38,070 nt of DNA, taken from a virus. The position numbers were made by a program, and so were the translations under genes. The stretch lies in IMG/VR virus record IMGVR_UViG_3300008217_000017, positions 1-38,070 of that record; one strand, written 5' to 3'. Of this stretch, positions 27,672 through 33,694 are shown piece after piece (the first letter of the stretch is position 1; each line of letters starts with the position of its first letter). Under the pieces are notes generated by a model. It was not told the DNA's origin. It did not search any database and saw only the letters and a program-made list of their open reading frames with translations.

Positions 27672-27849
27672 GTTGCTTGCGTCGCGATGGTTCGCGTCGC
27701 GGTGGTTGATTATATCGTCTGTTCTTTCTGCCGCCGCTCTCTGGTTGAGTGTGTGGTTGGAGGATGCGAGTCCTTTTACGGCTGTGGCTACGGCTACGGT
27801 CGCTCTAGGACAAGCTCGTAATATGTTGGATAAACACATGGAGGGCTGA
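27640..27849 (+). CDS. Second small membrane protein (holin/antiholin candidate)
   Basis: A 69-residue protein that overlaps the previous gene by 32 bases if the ATG at 27640 is used. A GTG at 27661 would give an 11-base overlap and is an alternative start. It has a basic N-terminus, a clear membrane segment (about residues 22-40) and a weaker one (45-58). Residues ASRWF and ASRWL come from a 15-base tandem duplication starting at 27679. Paired overlapping membrane genes beside an endolysin are often a holin with its antiholin; the pairing here is inferred. Confidence 0.55.
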   Translation: MTSLRNRVKNRLLASRWFASRWLIISSVLSAAALWLSVWLEDASPFTAVATATVALGQARNMLDKHMEG

Positions 27850-27850
27850 T

Positions 27851-27913
27851 ATGCCTAAGAAGAAGAAACCAACACGTAGAACGGGGACGAAGAAGGGCGG
27901 TACTGGTTATTAA
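27851..27913 (+). CDS. 20-residue basic peptide
   Basis: A very short frame: ATG at 27851, one base after the upstream stop, with a ggagg ribosome site about 7 bases before it. It reads PKKKKPTRRTGTKKGG then TGY and stops. Half of the residues are Lys or Arg. The good ribosome site and exact fit between neighbours support it as real. It could bind nucleic acid or a negatively charged partner. It also resembles a classical nuclear-localisation-type basic cluster, which may be coincidence. Confidence 0.5.
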   Translation: MPKKKKPTRRTGTKKGGTGY

Positions 27914-27933
27914 TTTTAATATGGGGAGAAAAG

Positions 27934-28311
27934 GTGCGACGGCGGCAGATCTTACTGATTCTGCTTGCGGCATTGGCTTGTGTTACAACACCCTTGGGTG
28001 GTCGGCCTGGAATAGATCTGGTCATCAGTTCTTTCAGCTGGGAGGCCTCCAGGGCTGGTGTTTACTGTGATGGTGCACGGATAGGATCGGTTAATGGACT
28101 AGAGATGACCATGACGACGGTAAAGCATATTTATCTAACGTCTAGTTGTCGCGCGATTACACTTCATGTAATCGGATTAGCCACTGGAGGTACTATTTCT
28201 AGTCTACGTCCTGTTACCGAAGGTGAATGTGTTAGAGCTGAGATAGGCCAACGAATGGTTGTTATATGGCAATCTGGGTGCGTACAACCAACTGATCGTG
28301 TGAGAAGATAA
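27934..28311 (+). CDS. Exported small protein of unknown function
   Basis: A 125-residue protein from GTG 27934 with a ggggagaaaag ribosome site. The N-terminus is a typical signal sequence (RRR, then a Leu/Ile-rich core at residues 6-15) ending in ALAC16. The -3 residue is Ala, so it is an imperfect lipobox. The mature part is beta-rich with Cys residues (for example C29, C72, C98, C116) that could form disulfides in the periplasm. It lies in the lysis region. A spanin partner, superinfection-exclusion protein or other envelope protein are all possible. Confidence 0.6.
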   Translation: MRRRQILLILLAALACVTTPLGGRPGIDLVISSFSWEASRAGVYCDGARIGSVNGLEMTMTTVKHIYLTSSCRAITLHVIGLATGGTISSLRPVTEGECVRAEIGQRMVVIWQSGCVQPTDRVRR

Positions 28312-28330
28312 ACCTTGCAAGGATGGTATT

Positions 28331-29212
28331 TTGGATGTCGTAGTTATTGCTGGCGATTTGCACTGTGGAAGTACAGTTGGCTTATGTCCCCCAGATGGTT
28401 TGGAGTTGGATGATGGAGGCCATTATGTGTGTTCTCCAGCTCAGCTTTGGCTTTGGGAGCGGTGGGAGAAAGCTTGGTCTAAAGTAAAACGCCGTACTCG
28501 AGGTAAGAATCGTTTCCATTTAATTCTTAATGGCGATTTAATAGACGGGGACCATCATCGTACCAGCCAGATAGCTAGTGTTCTTACTGGTATACATTTC
28601 CGTTGTGCAATGGAATGTTTAGAAGTACCGCTATCGCTTAAACCCTCTAGTGTTCACGTAAATCGTGGTACTCCATCTCACGTAGGTCGGTCTGGTGAAG
28701 TAGAAGAGGGCATTGCTAGAGCTTTACGTGGGGAAGGTTGGCCCGTCGTTAAAGATCCGGATACAGGGCAATTCTCTAGTTATCGTCGCCGTTTGGATAT
28801 TGATGGGGTGCGGTTTGATATTGCCCATCACGGACGTATGGGTAGGAGAGCTCATACTACTCGTGGCTATGCTAGCTTGTATTCCTTTGATATATGGGCT
28901 GAACAGATGCTTGAAGCGCAAAGAGCGATGAACTCATCTGATAATCCTCTTGAGGCATTTAACGAAAGGCGTCCTCCTGACATCGCAGTGCGAAGCCACA
29001 ATCATAGATATGTGGACTCTGGACATGATTATAGGGGTCTTACTAGGGTTATAGCGGCACCAGCATGGCAATTAGCTACTGAATATGTTCATAGGATTGC
29101 CGCAGAATCTTTGGCTGACATAGGATTAGTGATGATAATTATTAAGGATGGTAAGTTTACGGTCGAACCCTTGCTCTTCATGCCTGATCGACCCTCTCTT
29201 ATGAGGGCATAG
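28331..29212 (+). CDS. Calcineurin-like metallophosphoesterase
   Basis: A 293-residue protein from TTG 28331 (aagga site upstream). Metal-binding motifs appear in order: D9-L-H11 in GDLHCG, G68-D-L-I-D72 in NGDLIDG, N111-R-G in place of the usual GNHD, H166-H167-G, and H223-N-H225 in RSHNHRY. These match the binuclear-metal phosphoesterase superfamily, with a degenerate third motif. In phages such enzymes act on nucleic acid ends, nucleotides or phosphoprotein substrates, so the substrate cannot be told from sequence. It lies between holin-like genes and the endolysin, overlapping the next gene by one base. Confidence 0.85.
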   Translation: MDVVVIAGDLHCGSTVGLCPPDGLELDDGGHYVCSPAQLWLWERWEKAWSKVKRRTRGKNRFHLILNGDLIDGDHHRTSQIASVLTGIHFRCAMECLEVPLSLKPSSVHVNRGTPSHVGRSGEVEEGIARALRGEGWPVVKDPDTGQFSSYRRRLDIDGVRFDIAHHGRMGRRAHTTRGYASLYSFDIWAEQMLEAQRAMNSSDNPLEAFNERRPPDIAVRSHNHRYVDSGHDYRGLTRVIAAPAWQLATEYVHRIAAESLADIGLVMIIIKDGKFTVEPLLFMPDRPSLMRA

Positions 29213-29472
29213 TGGCCGGCCCTGTTCTTACTGAGGCTGATCTTCTTGCAGAACTGCAGTCTGCCATAGATAATGTTGAAACTTCTGATGATGCGTTTAC
29301 AACACATGAATTGGCTGATTTACTAGGAATTGGGGATGCAGCTGTACGATTGAGATTAAGGCGAATAGCTAAAACTGGTCGCTTGGTGCCGGTGAGAATT
29401 ATGCGTAAAAGTTTAACCGGAAATCTTCGTAAAGTATGGGGATATAGGATACTTCCGAAGCCGGAGGAATAA
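29212..29472 (+). CDS. Small winged-helix DNA-binding protein
   Basis: An 86-residue protein from GTG 29212, overlapping the previous stop by one base and the next start by one base. Residues about 28-60 read FTTHELADLLGI, then AAVRLRLRRIAKTG, a helix-turn-helix followed by a beta-wing. This is typical of MarR/ArsR-like or 'HTH then wing' small regulators. It has no other domain. Being inside the lysis cluster, it could regulate late genes, but no target site can be named. Confidence 0.6.
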   Translation: MAGPVLTEADLLAELQSAIDNVETSDDAFTTHELADLLGIGDAAVRLRLRRIAKTGRLVPVRIMRKSLTGNLRKVWGYRILPKPEE

Positions 29473-29864
29473 TGCCTCATTTTAGTATCAATTCCAGTGC
29501 GCGTTTGAATACGTGTCACGTAGATCTTCAGAGACTTTTTAACCGAGTAGTTAGAGATTTTGATTGTACGATTTTAGAGGGACATCGCGGTGAGATGGCA
29601 CAGACCGAGTATGTTCGTACTGGTAAAAGTAAGGTTCCATATCCTCATTCCAAGCACAATTTTGAGCCGTCATTTGCAGTTGATGTTGCTCCATATCCGA
29701 TTGATTGGAGTGACCATGAGCGGTTTTATTTCTTTGCCGGTTTTGTAAAAGGGATTGCTGCTTCTATGGATCTTAGTATTCGATGGGGTGGCGATTGGGA
29801 TTCCGATACTCAGGTGAAGGATCAGACCTTTATGGATCTCCCACATTTTGAGCTTGTATCGTGA
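29472..29864 (+). CDS. Endolysin: M15-family (VanY-like) peptidase
   Basis: A 130-residue single-domain protein. The zinc ligands of the M15 family are visible: H62 in SKHNF, D71 in FAVDVAP, and H125 in DLPHFEL with D122 as catalytic residue. The RWGGDWD segment at 104-110 is also typical of phage L-alanyl-D-glutamate peptidases (T5 endolysin type), which cut the peptide stem of peptidoglycan. There is no signal peptide, so it needs a holin. Length equals the family's usual small form. It overlaps the spanin-like gene (GTG of that gene over its TGA). Confidence 0.9.
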   Translation: MPHFSINSSARLNTCHVDLQRLFNRVVRDFDCTILEGHRGEMAQTEYVRTGKSKVPYPHSKHNFEPSFAVDVAPYPIDWSDHERFYFFAGFVKGIAASMDLSIRWGGDWDSDTQVKDQTFMDLPHFELVS

Positions 29865-30484
29865 ATCAAAAAACGGTTATTAAGTGTCTTTCTGGGTTTG
29901 TACTTCTTTGCGTCCTGTTCGCTATCAATCAGTGTAGTCAGTCGAGTGATTCTATTGCCGAATCTTTGAGATATCGTGCTCGAGCTGATCTCGCAGACTC
30001 TCTTAGAATAGAGGCTCAAGAAAATCGAGATTCGGTTCGCGTGCTATATGATAGAATTGAAGTAGAGCTCCAGACGGAGAAGTTAAAACTCGATTCCGTT
30101 GTTGTCCGGGCAGGTCAAGACCGCGCCGAAGCACGTGAACTCGCAGCTGTGCTAACCGAACAGATAAACGTCAGTGCTGGAGATTCTGCTGCGACCGTGG
30201 TGCTGGTCGAGCAGCTCATAGATGCCCACCAAGTCGAAGTCTCTGCGCTGGAGTCGGTTAACGAGGCCCTCCTGGACGAGCGAGCCATCCTATACCAGCG
30301 CATAGACGTAGCTGACGATCTTCTCAGCACCCAGCTTGAGCTGACGCAGCTCGCGGAGACATCCATTGCATCATACCAAGCCTCCGCTAACGAAGCGATA
30401 CAGGCGATGAATCAGCGTGTCAGGCGCGATAGACTCATCCAAGCTGGTCTAGTCGTAGCCGCAGTAATCGCCGTTCTTAGGTAG
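29861..30484 (+). CDS. Spanin-like coiled-coil membrane protein
   Basis: A 207-residue protein from GTG 29861. It has an N-terminal hydrophobic segment (residues about 6-24, with C17 and C25), a long charged coiled-coil body (about 30-185), and a second hydrophobic segment at the extreme C-terminus (LIQAGLVVAAVIAVL). It follows the endolysin directly, where Rz/spanin genes lie in Gram-negative phages. Spanins fuse inner and outer membranes at lysis. A unimolecular spanin has an N-terminal lipoprotein anchor and a C-terminal membrane segment; here the lipobox is not canonical. Codon usage and GC shift sharply along the gene, AT-leaning up to about 30060 and GC-leaning afterwards. It overlaps the convergent gene by 8 bases. 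Confidence 0.65.
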   Translation: MNQKTVIKCLSGFVLLCVLFAINQCSQSSDSIAESLRYRARADLADSLRIEAQENRDSVRVLYDRIEVELQTEKLKLDSVVVRAGQDRAEARELAAVLTEQINVSAGDSAATVVLVEQLIDAHQVEVSALESVNEALLDERAILYQRIDVADDLLSTQLELTQLAETSIASYQASANEAIQAMNQRVRRDRLIQAGLVVAAVIAVLR

Positions 30485-30683
30485 AGCTACAGACTCGCGC
30501 TTCGATCCATTCTTGAAGGTCGATGTTCCGGTATCTGACACAGCGAGAGCTGATCCGAACGAATCGGGGACCGTCATCACTATATCGTCGTCCTTCAAGG
30601 AATCGGGGCGTCAGCCCAAGGCGTTTCGCCGCCTGTTTCGGGGTCAGTAGAACTTCATCGTTGTAGGCGATGTCGTTACGCAT
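30477..30683 (-). CDS. Excisionase/AlpA-like HTH regulator
   Basis: A 68-residue protein on the minus strand. Residues 12-60 form a MerR-like winged helix: LLTPKQAAKRLGLTPRFLEG, then a wing with P-R-F-V-R-I, then VRYRNIDLQEWIEAR. That is the HTH_17 / excisionase / AlpA pattern. Such proteins act as recombination directionality factors or small transcription regulators. No integrase is in the window. It faces the late genes convergently and the early module divergently, and several dyads lie upstream of its start, so autoregulation is plausible. The ribosome site (TTAGAGG) lies within the first dyad. Confidence 0.8.
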   Translation of the reverse strand: MRNDIAYNDEVLLTPKQAAKRLGLTPRFLEGRRYSDDGPRFVRISSRCVRYRNIDLQEWIEARVCSST

Positions 30684-30693
30684 TTTTGTGTGC

Positions 30694-30706
30694 CTCTAAG
30701 TTAGAG
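30694..30706. promoter_or_regulatory. Perfect 6-bp dyad over the ribosome site of the HTH gene
   Basis: CTCTAA and TTAGAG are separated by one base. On the minus strand this covers the AGAGG ribosome site about ten bases before the ATG of the excisionase-like gene. It could be an operator or a small mRNA hairpin. Confidence 0.4.
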
Positions 30707-30710
30707 TAGG

Positions 30711-30740
30711 GTGGACGATAGTTGGACATAGTTGATGCCA
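30711..30740. repeat. Three imperfect 10-bp direct repeats
   Basis: Blocks GTGGACGATA, GTTGGACATA and GTTGATGCCA follow one another without gaps. A spacing of 10 bp places each copy on the same face of the helix, a common arrangement for operator or iteron sites. Confidence 0.4.
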
Positions 30741-30741
30741 A

Positions 30742-30773
30742 CACGAGGGTAGAGGAAAAAACCTAACCTCGTG
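30742..30773. promoter_or_regulatory. Hairpin/dyad with an A6 loop
   Basis: CACGAGG at 30742-30748 and CCTCGTG at 30767-30773 are exact inverted repeats. The inner part (GAGG, AAAAAA, CCTAA) nearly extends the stem. On the minus strand the loop is a T-run. Operator or RNA hairpin. Confidence 0.4.
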
Positions 30774-30791
30774 GCGGTGGGGCTAACACTC

Positions 30792-30815
30792 GTATAGTGG
30801 GGGTAGCCACTATAC
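30792..30815. promoter_or_regulatory. Perfect 9-bp inverted repeat carrying TATAGT on both strands
   Basis: GTATAGTGG at 30792-30800 and CCACTATAC at 30807-30815 are exact inverted repeats with a 6-base spacer. Each arm reads TATAGT, a -10-like hexamer, in opposite directions. No convincing -35 hexamer is at 16-18 bases on either side, so an operator is more likely than a promoter pair. Confidence 0.45.
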
Positions 30816-30907
30816 ATCCAAATAAAAACCGAATATCGGCAAAAAGAAACCGGCCCGATTGGGGTCTTAGCTGTCCAGTTACGATCCTTCAAATATCGTC
30901 ACTGTTC

Positions 30908-30937
30908 TTGTAGATTTGTAACCCAGAGTATCTACAA
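30908..30937. promoter_or_regulatory. 8-bp inverted repeat just upstream of the early operon
   Basis: TTGTAGAT at 30908-30915 and ATCTACAA at 30930-30937 are exact inverted repeats with a 14-base spacer, ending six bases before the AGGAGG ribosome site of the gene at 30953. It could be an operator for the rightward module or a leader hairpin. Confidence 0.4.
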
Positions 30938-30952
30938 CCCACAGGAGGCGAT

Positions 30953-31153
30953 ATGCCAATACCCCCCGAAGAGGTTTCTTCACGGACCCATCGAGGGACC
31001 ATTCAGCTCAGTGAAGAAGAGAAAAACGCCCTCCGTTTTGTTGCTGATGTACGCAACGAGACTGAGGGCCTTGTTTTAAGGACCATGACCCCACCAGAGG
31101 TCGTGGAGGAGTACAAACGCTTGCAGGGGGTTATGGGCGAAGAAAGCCCCTAG
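30953..31153 (+). CDS. Small hypothetical early protein
   Basis: A 66-residue protein with a perfect AGGAGG ribosome site 5 bases before the ATG. It is acidic, with a GTIQLSEEEKNALRFVADV stretch and a second helix PEVVEEYKRLQG. The strand-then-helices order vaguely recalls ribbon-helix-helix proteins, but it is not a clear match. As first gene of the rightward early module it may be a regulator. Its stop codon lies in an 8-bp stem shared with downstream sequence at 31183-31190. Confidence 0.65.
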   Translation: MPIPPEEVSSRTHRGTIQLSEEEKNALRFVADVRNETEGLVLRTMTPPEVVEEYKRLQGVMGEESP

Positions 31154-31190
31154 CCCTTATGTGAGTGGCGAACCCAACCGGACTAGGGGC
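31146..31190. repeat. 45-bp element closed by an exact 8-bp inverted repeat
   Basis: GCCCCTAG at 31146-31153 and CTAGGGGC at 31183-31190 are exact inverted repeats enclosing 29 bases. The left arm covers the TAG stop of the preceding gene. On the minus strand it is followed by a T-rich TTTCTTC, so it could weakly terminate leftward transcription. On the plus strand no T-run follows. Confidence 0.4.
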
Positions 31191-31263
31191 CAAGACGGAG
31201 AGAACGCCCCGACCGCGATTGAAGGGGTCGCTCTACCATTAACCCGAAAGATATAGGTGAATT

Positions 31264-32352
31264 ATGAGTCGAACAATGATACCAGCAGCAGATCCAGATG
31301 TGCGGAAAACTGGAATTGGTGGTAGTGACGCAGCTGCGGTCCTGGGCGTATCCAGGTGGAAGTCCCCGCTCCAGCTTTATCTGGAAAAAACGGGGCAAGT
31401 AGACGGCCAGATCGAAGACAACGAGGCGATGATATGGGGCAGGATTCTAGAGCCCACCGTCCTTGCTGAGTATGCTAGGAGATCTTCACAGGTGGTTACA
31501 GGCCGGCTTGAGGATGGCGACATAGTAGCGTGGACCCCAGCGGGGAAGATGGTTGATCCCCCTGCTGACGCTGTTCCGCTGCTAGGCACCCTACGCCATC
31601 CGTTGATGACGCACATGATGTGCCACTTGGATGCTGTCGCAACCGATAGTGTGACCGATGAGGTCACTGAGATAATCGAAGCGAAAACGTCACTATCGAA
31701 GTATCTACCTCGCGACTATTGGGGAGAAGAAGGATCGGACGAGGTGCCCGAAGACTATATATGTCAGACGATGCACCAAGGAGCGATAGTCAGTGCTATC
31801 CTGGGGCGTGACCCAGCCATCGTAGTGCCGGTCCTGCGTGCTGGACCTGAGTGGGCAGTCTACAAGCTCCAGATAGATCACGAGTTTACGGATATGCTTA
31901 TCGCTCGTGAGGCTGAATTCTGGAGGAGAGTTGAAACACTAGACCCACCGGAACCACAGTCGGGTGAGTCCGACAAGAAGGCACTATCCAGCCTCTTCCC
32001 ACAACATCAGGACATTGACCCCATCGAAGTCGCTCCTGATGAGGATTTGCACGATGTCGCAAGGAGACTGAACGCGTATAAAGTCTACGTGAAAGACTTC
32101 GCTGAGAACGCCAAGGAGTGTGAGAACGTCTTGAAGTTTAAGATGGGTGAACACCCTAGCATGGTGGGCCCAGGCTGGAGGGTCACGTGGAAGACGGCCA
32201 AAGGCCGCACCAAGATCGACTACGCAGCGGCGGCAAAGCAGCTGTGTGACGAGTACGAGATCCCAGAGGATCGTTTTATAGAGGTGATTGAGGAACATAC
32301 CCACACTGGCGCAGGATCGCGCCGTTTCCGTTTCACATGGAGTGAAAAATGA
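31264..32352 (+). CDS. YqaJ/lambda-type 5'-3' exonuclease (RecE-like)
   Basis: A 362-residue protein with an aggtga ribosome site. The YqaJ/lambda-exonuclease fold is marked by TGIGGSDAAAVLG (residues 16-28), W58-G-R60 followed by LEP, an acidic D123 in the HLDA segment, and E139-A-K141 in IIEAKTS, with Y165 and Q168 further on. These enzymes resect double-stranded DNA ends to give 3' single strands, which the neighbouring RecT anneals. The ATGA overlap with RecT shows coupling. The C-terminal 100 residues look like an added helical domain, as in other phage RecE-like proteins. Confidence 0.9.
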   Translation: MSRTMIPAADPDVRKTGIGGSDAAAVLGVSRWKSPLQLYLEKTGQVDGQIEDNEAMIWGRILEPTVLAEYARRSSQVVTGRLEDGDIVAWTPAGKMVDPPADAVPLLGTLRHPLMTHMMCHLDAVATDSVTDEVTEIIEAKTSLSKYLPRDYWGEEGSDEVPEDYICQTMHQGAIVSAILGRDPAIVVPVLRAGPEWAVYKLQIDHEFTDMLIAREAEFWRRVETLDPPEPQSGESDKKALSSLFPQHQDIDPIEVAPDEDLHDVARRLNAYKVYVKDFAENAKECENVLKFKMGEHPSMVGPGWRVTWKTAKGRTKIDYAAAAKQLCDEYEIPEDRFIEVIEEHTHTGAGSRRFRFTWSEK

Positions 32353-33374
32353 CCAAAGGAACAGCAGTAGCTAGTACACGAACGCTACGATCTGTCTCGG
32401 ACTTGCTGACCAAGGCAAGGCCCCAGATAGAGTCGGTAGCCACAAAGGCGATTAGCGCGGAACGTCTTATTAAGGTCGCCCTACTCGCGATGTCCAAGAA
32501 CCAGCTCATCCTGGACTGTTCTACGGAGTCGCTGGTACTCTGCCTGATGCAGTCGGCACAGGTGGGCCTGGAGCCAAATGGCAGGGATGCCGCCTTGGTT
32601 CCTTACTTCAACAAGAAAACGAAAAGGTACGAAGCCCAATTCCAAACGATGTATCGTGGTCAGGTGAAGCTCATCGTTAGAGGCAGCGAGTACCGTCACA
32701 TAGAGGCGGTCGCAGTATTTGAAAAGGACGAGTTTGGTTACGAGAGGGGCCTAGAACCTGCACTGGCTCATCGTCCCAGCTTGGAAGGTGATGCTGGACC
32801 GCTGACTCATGTCTACATGATCGCGAGGCCAAGCGATCCCAACACACCACCAGGGCTACACCCGTTTGAGGTGATGACCAAGGCACAGGTCGAACACGTT
32901 AGAAAGAAAAGCAAGAACGCGAGCAGAGGCCCTTGGGTTGATGACTACCCAGAGATGGCTAAGAAGACGGTTATAAACCGTGGCTGCAAGCTCCTGGACC
33001 TTCACGAAGATGCCCGAGAGCAGCTGGACAAGGCTGACGAAATAGAATTCGAGTACATGCCGCCGGAAGCCACCAAGGAGATTGAGGTTCCAAAATCGCG
33101 TACAGCGAAGGTCAAGGAGAAGATCAAGGCTGACGATAAGCCAACGCCGGAGCAGAAGGAGAAGTCGGATTTAGATAAGAAGCGGTTAGACCTACTCAAG
33201 CTCCGGGAAGAAGCCCAGGCCGAGCCGGATATCTTGGATTCTGACGCTCAACAGGATATATCTGATGTTCTGGAAGCCAAGAACGAGGATGGCATAGATA
33301 TGTGGATCGCAGAGCTGAACCACCGTCTAGGGGGTGCCGGTAGGGCAGAAGAGGAGCTGCTGCTGACTGGGTGA
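32349..33374 (+). CDS. recT: RecT single-strand annealing protein
   Basis: A 341-residue protein in a four-base overlap with the exonuclease. Residues about 20-220 match the RecT family well: LAMSKNQLILDCSTESL, SAQVGLEPNGRDAALVPYFN, then FQTMYRGQVKLIVRG and a later W-V-DDYPEMAKKTVI. RecT coats single strands and anneals them, so the pair forms a phage recombination system. The C-terminal part from about residue 240 is a charged, lysine- and glutamate-rich linker ending in a small helical domain, longer than in some homologues. A VRR-NUC gene follows with a four-base overlap. Confidence 0.93.
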   Translation: MTKGTAVASTRTLRSVSDLLTKARPQIESVATKAISAERLIKVALLAMSKNQLILDCSTESLVLCLMQSAQVGLEPNGRDAALVPYFNKKTKRYEAQFQTMYRGQVKLIVRGSEYRHIEAVAVFEKDEFGYERGLEPALAHRPSLEGDAGPLTHVYMIARPSDPNTPPGLHPFEVMTKAQVEHVRKKSKNASRGPWVDDYPEMAKKTVINRGCKLLDLHEDAREQLDKADEIEFEYMPPEATKEIEVPKSRTAKVKEKIKADDKPTPEQKEKSDLDKKRLDLLKLREEAQAEPDILDSDAQQDISDVLEAKNEDGIDMWIAELNHRLGGAGRAEEELLLTG

Positions 33375-33694
33375 AGGAAAGGGACGTTGCACGAGCGGTG
33401 GTATCTCTCCTGCGAGACACCTTAGGTGGACATGTGTGGTCAACCGAGCAGGGCTATCGGCGCGATTCGATTAGAGTGACCGCTGGTATACCTGACCTGA
33501 TCGTGATGTTTCCCGAGCATGGTATCTGGACTTTCGTTGAGCTGAAAAGCCCCAAGGGCCGTCTTCGCTCATCTCAGAAAACGTTCAGAGATTCTAGCCG
33601 CTCGTGCGACTGTCCTTGGCAACTATGGCGGTCGGCGGAGGACGCGATGGAATGGTGCGTCACCGCTGGCATAATCAAAAAGGCGGATACTTGA
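33371..33694 (+). CDS. VRR-NUC nuclease with a locally shifted C-terminal region
   Basis: A 107-residue protein from GTG 33371. The VRR-NUC signature is clear: GIPDL at 39-43, E57-L-K59 in FVELKSPKG, and SSQ at 67-69. The family are PD-(D/E)XK-fold nucleases that cut branched DNA. After Q69 the reading changes: residues about 73-88 do not look like the family, whereas the +1 frame over 33588-33628 gives EILAARATVLGN, and the original frame resumes with RSAEDAMEW. This looks like two compensating indels or sequence errors, which may affect activity. It overlaps RecT by four bases. Confidence 0.8.
   Translation: MKERDVARAVVSLLRDTLGGHVWSTEQGYRRDSIRVTAGIPDLIVMFPEHGIWTFVELKSPKGRLRSSQKTFRDSSRSCDCPWQLWRSAEDAMEWCVTAGIIKKADT

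Noticed and set aside
30477-30683. Proof of a temperate phage from the excisionase-like gene
   Set aside because: The same small HTH fold is common in regulators of virulent phages, and no integrase or attachment core is present in the window.
31195-31262. Possible tRNA on the minus strand (GGTTAATGGTAGAGCG resembles a D-arm)
   Set aside because: No matching acceptor stem or T-arm with the right spacing could be found; the TTCGCC further on does not fit the T-loop consensus.
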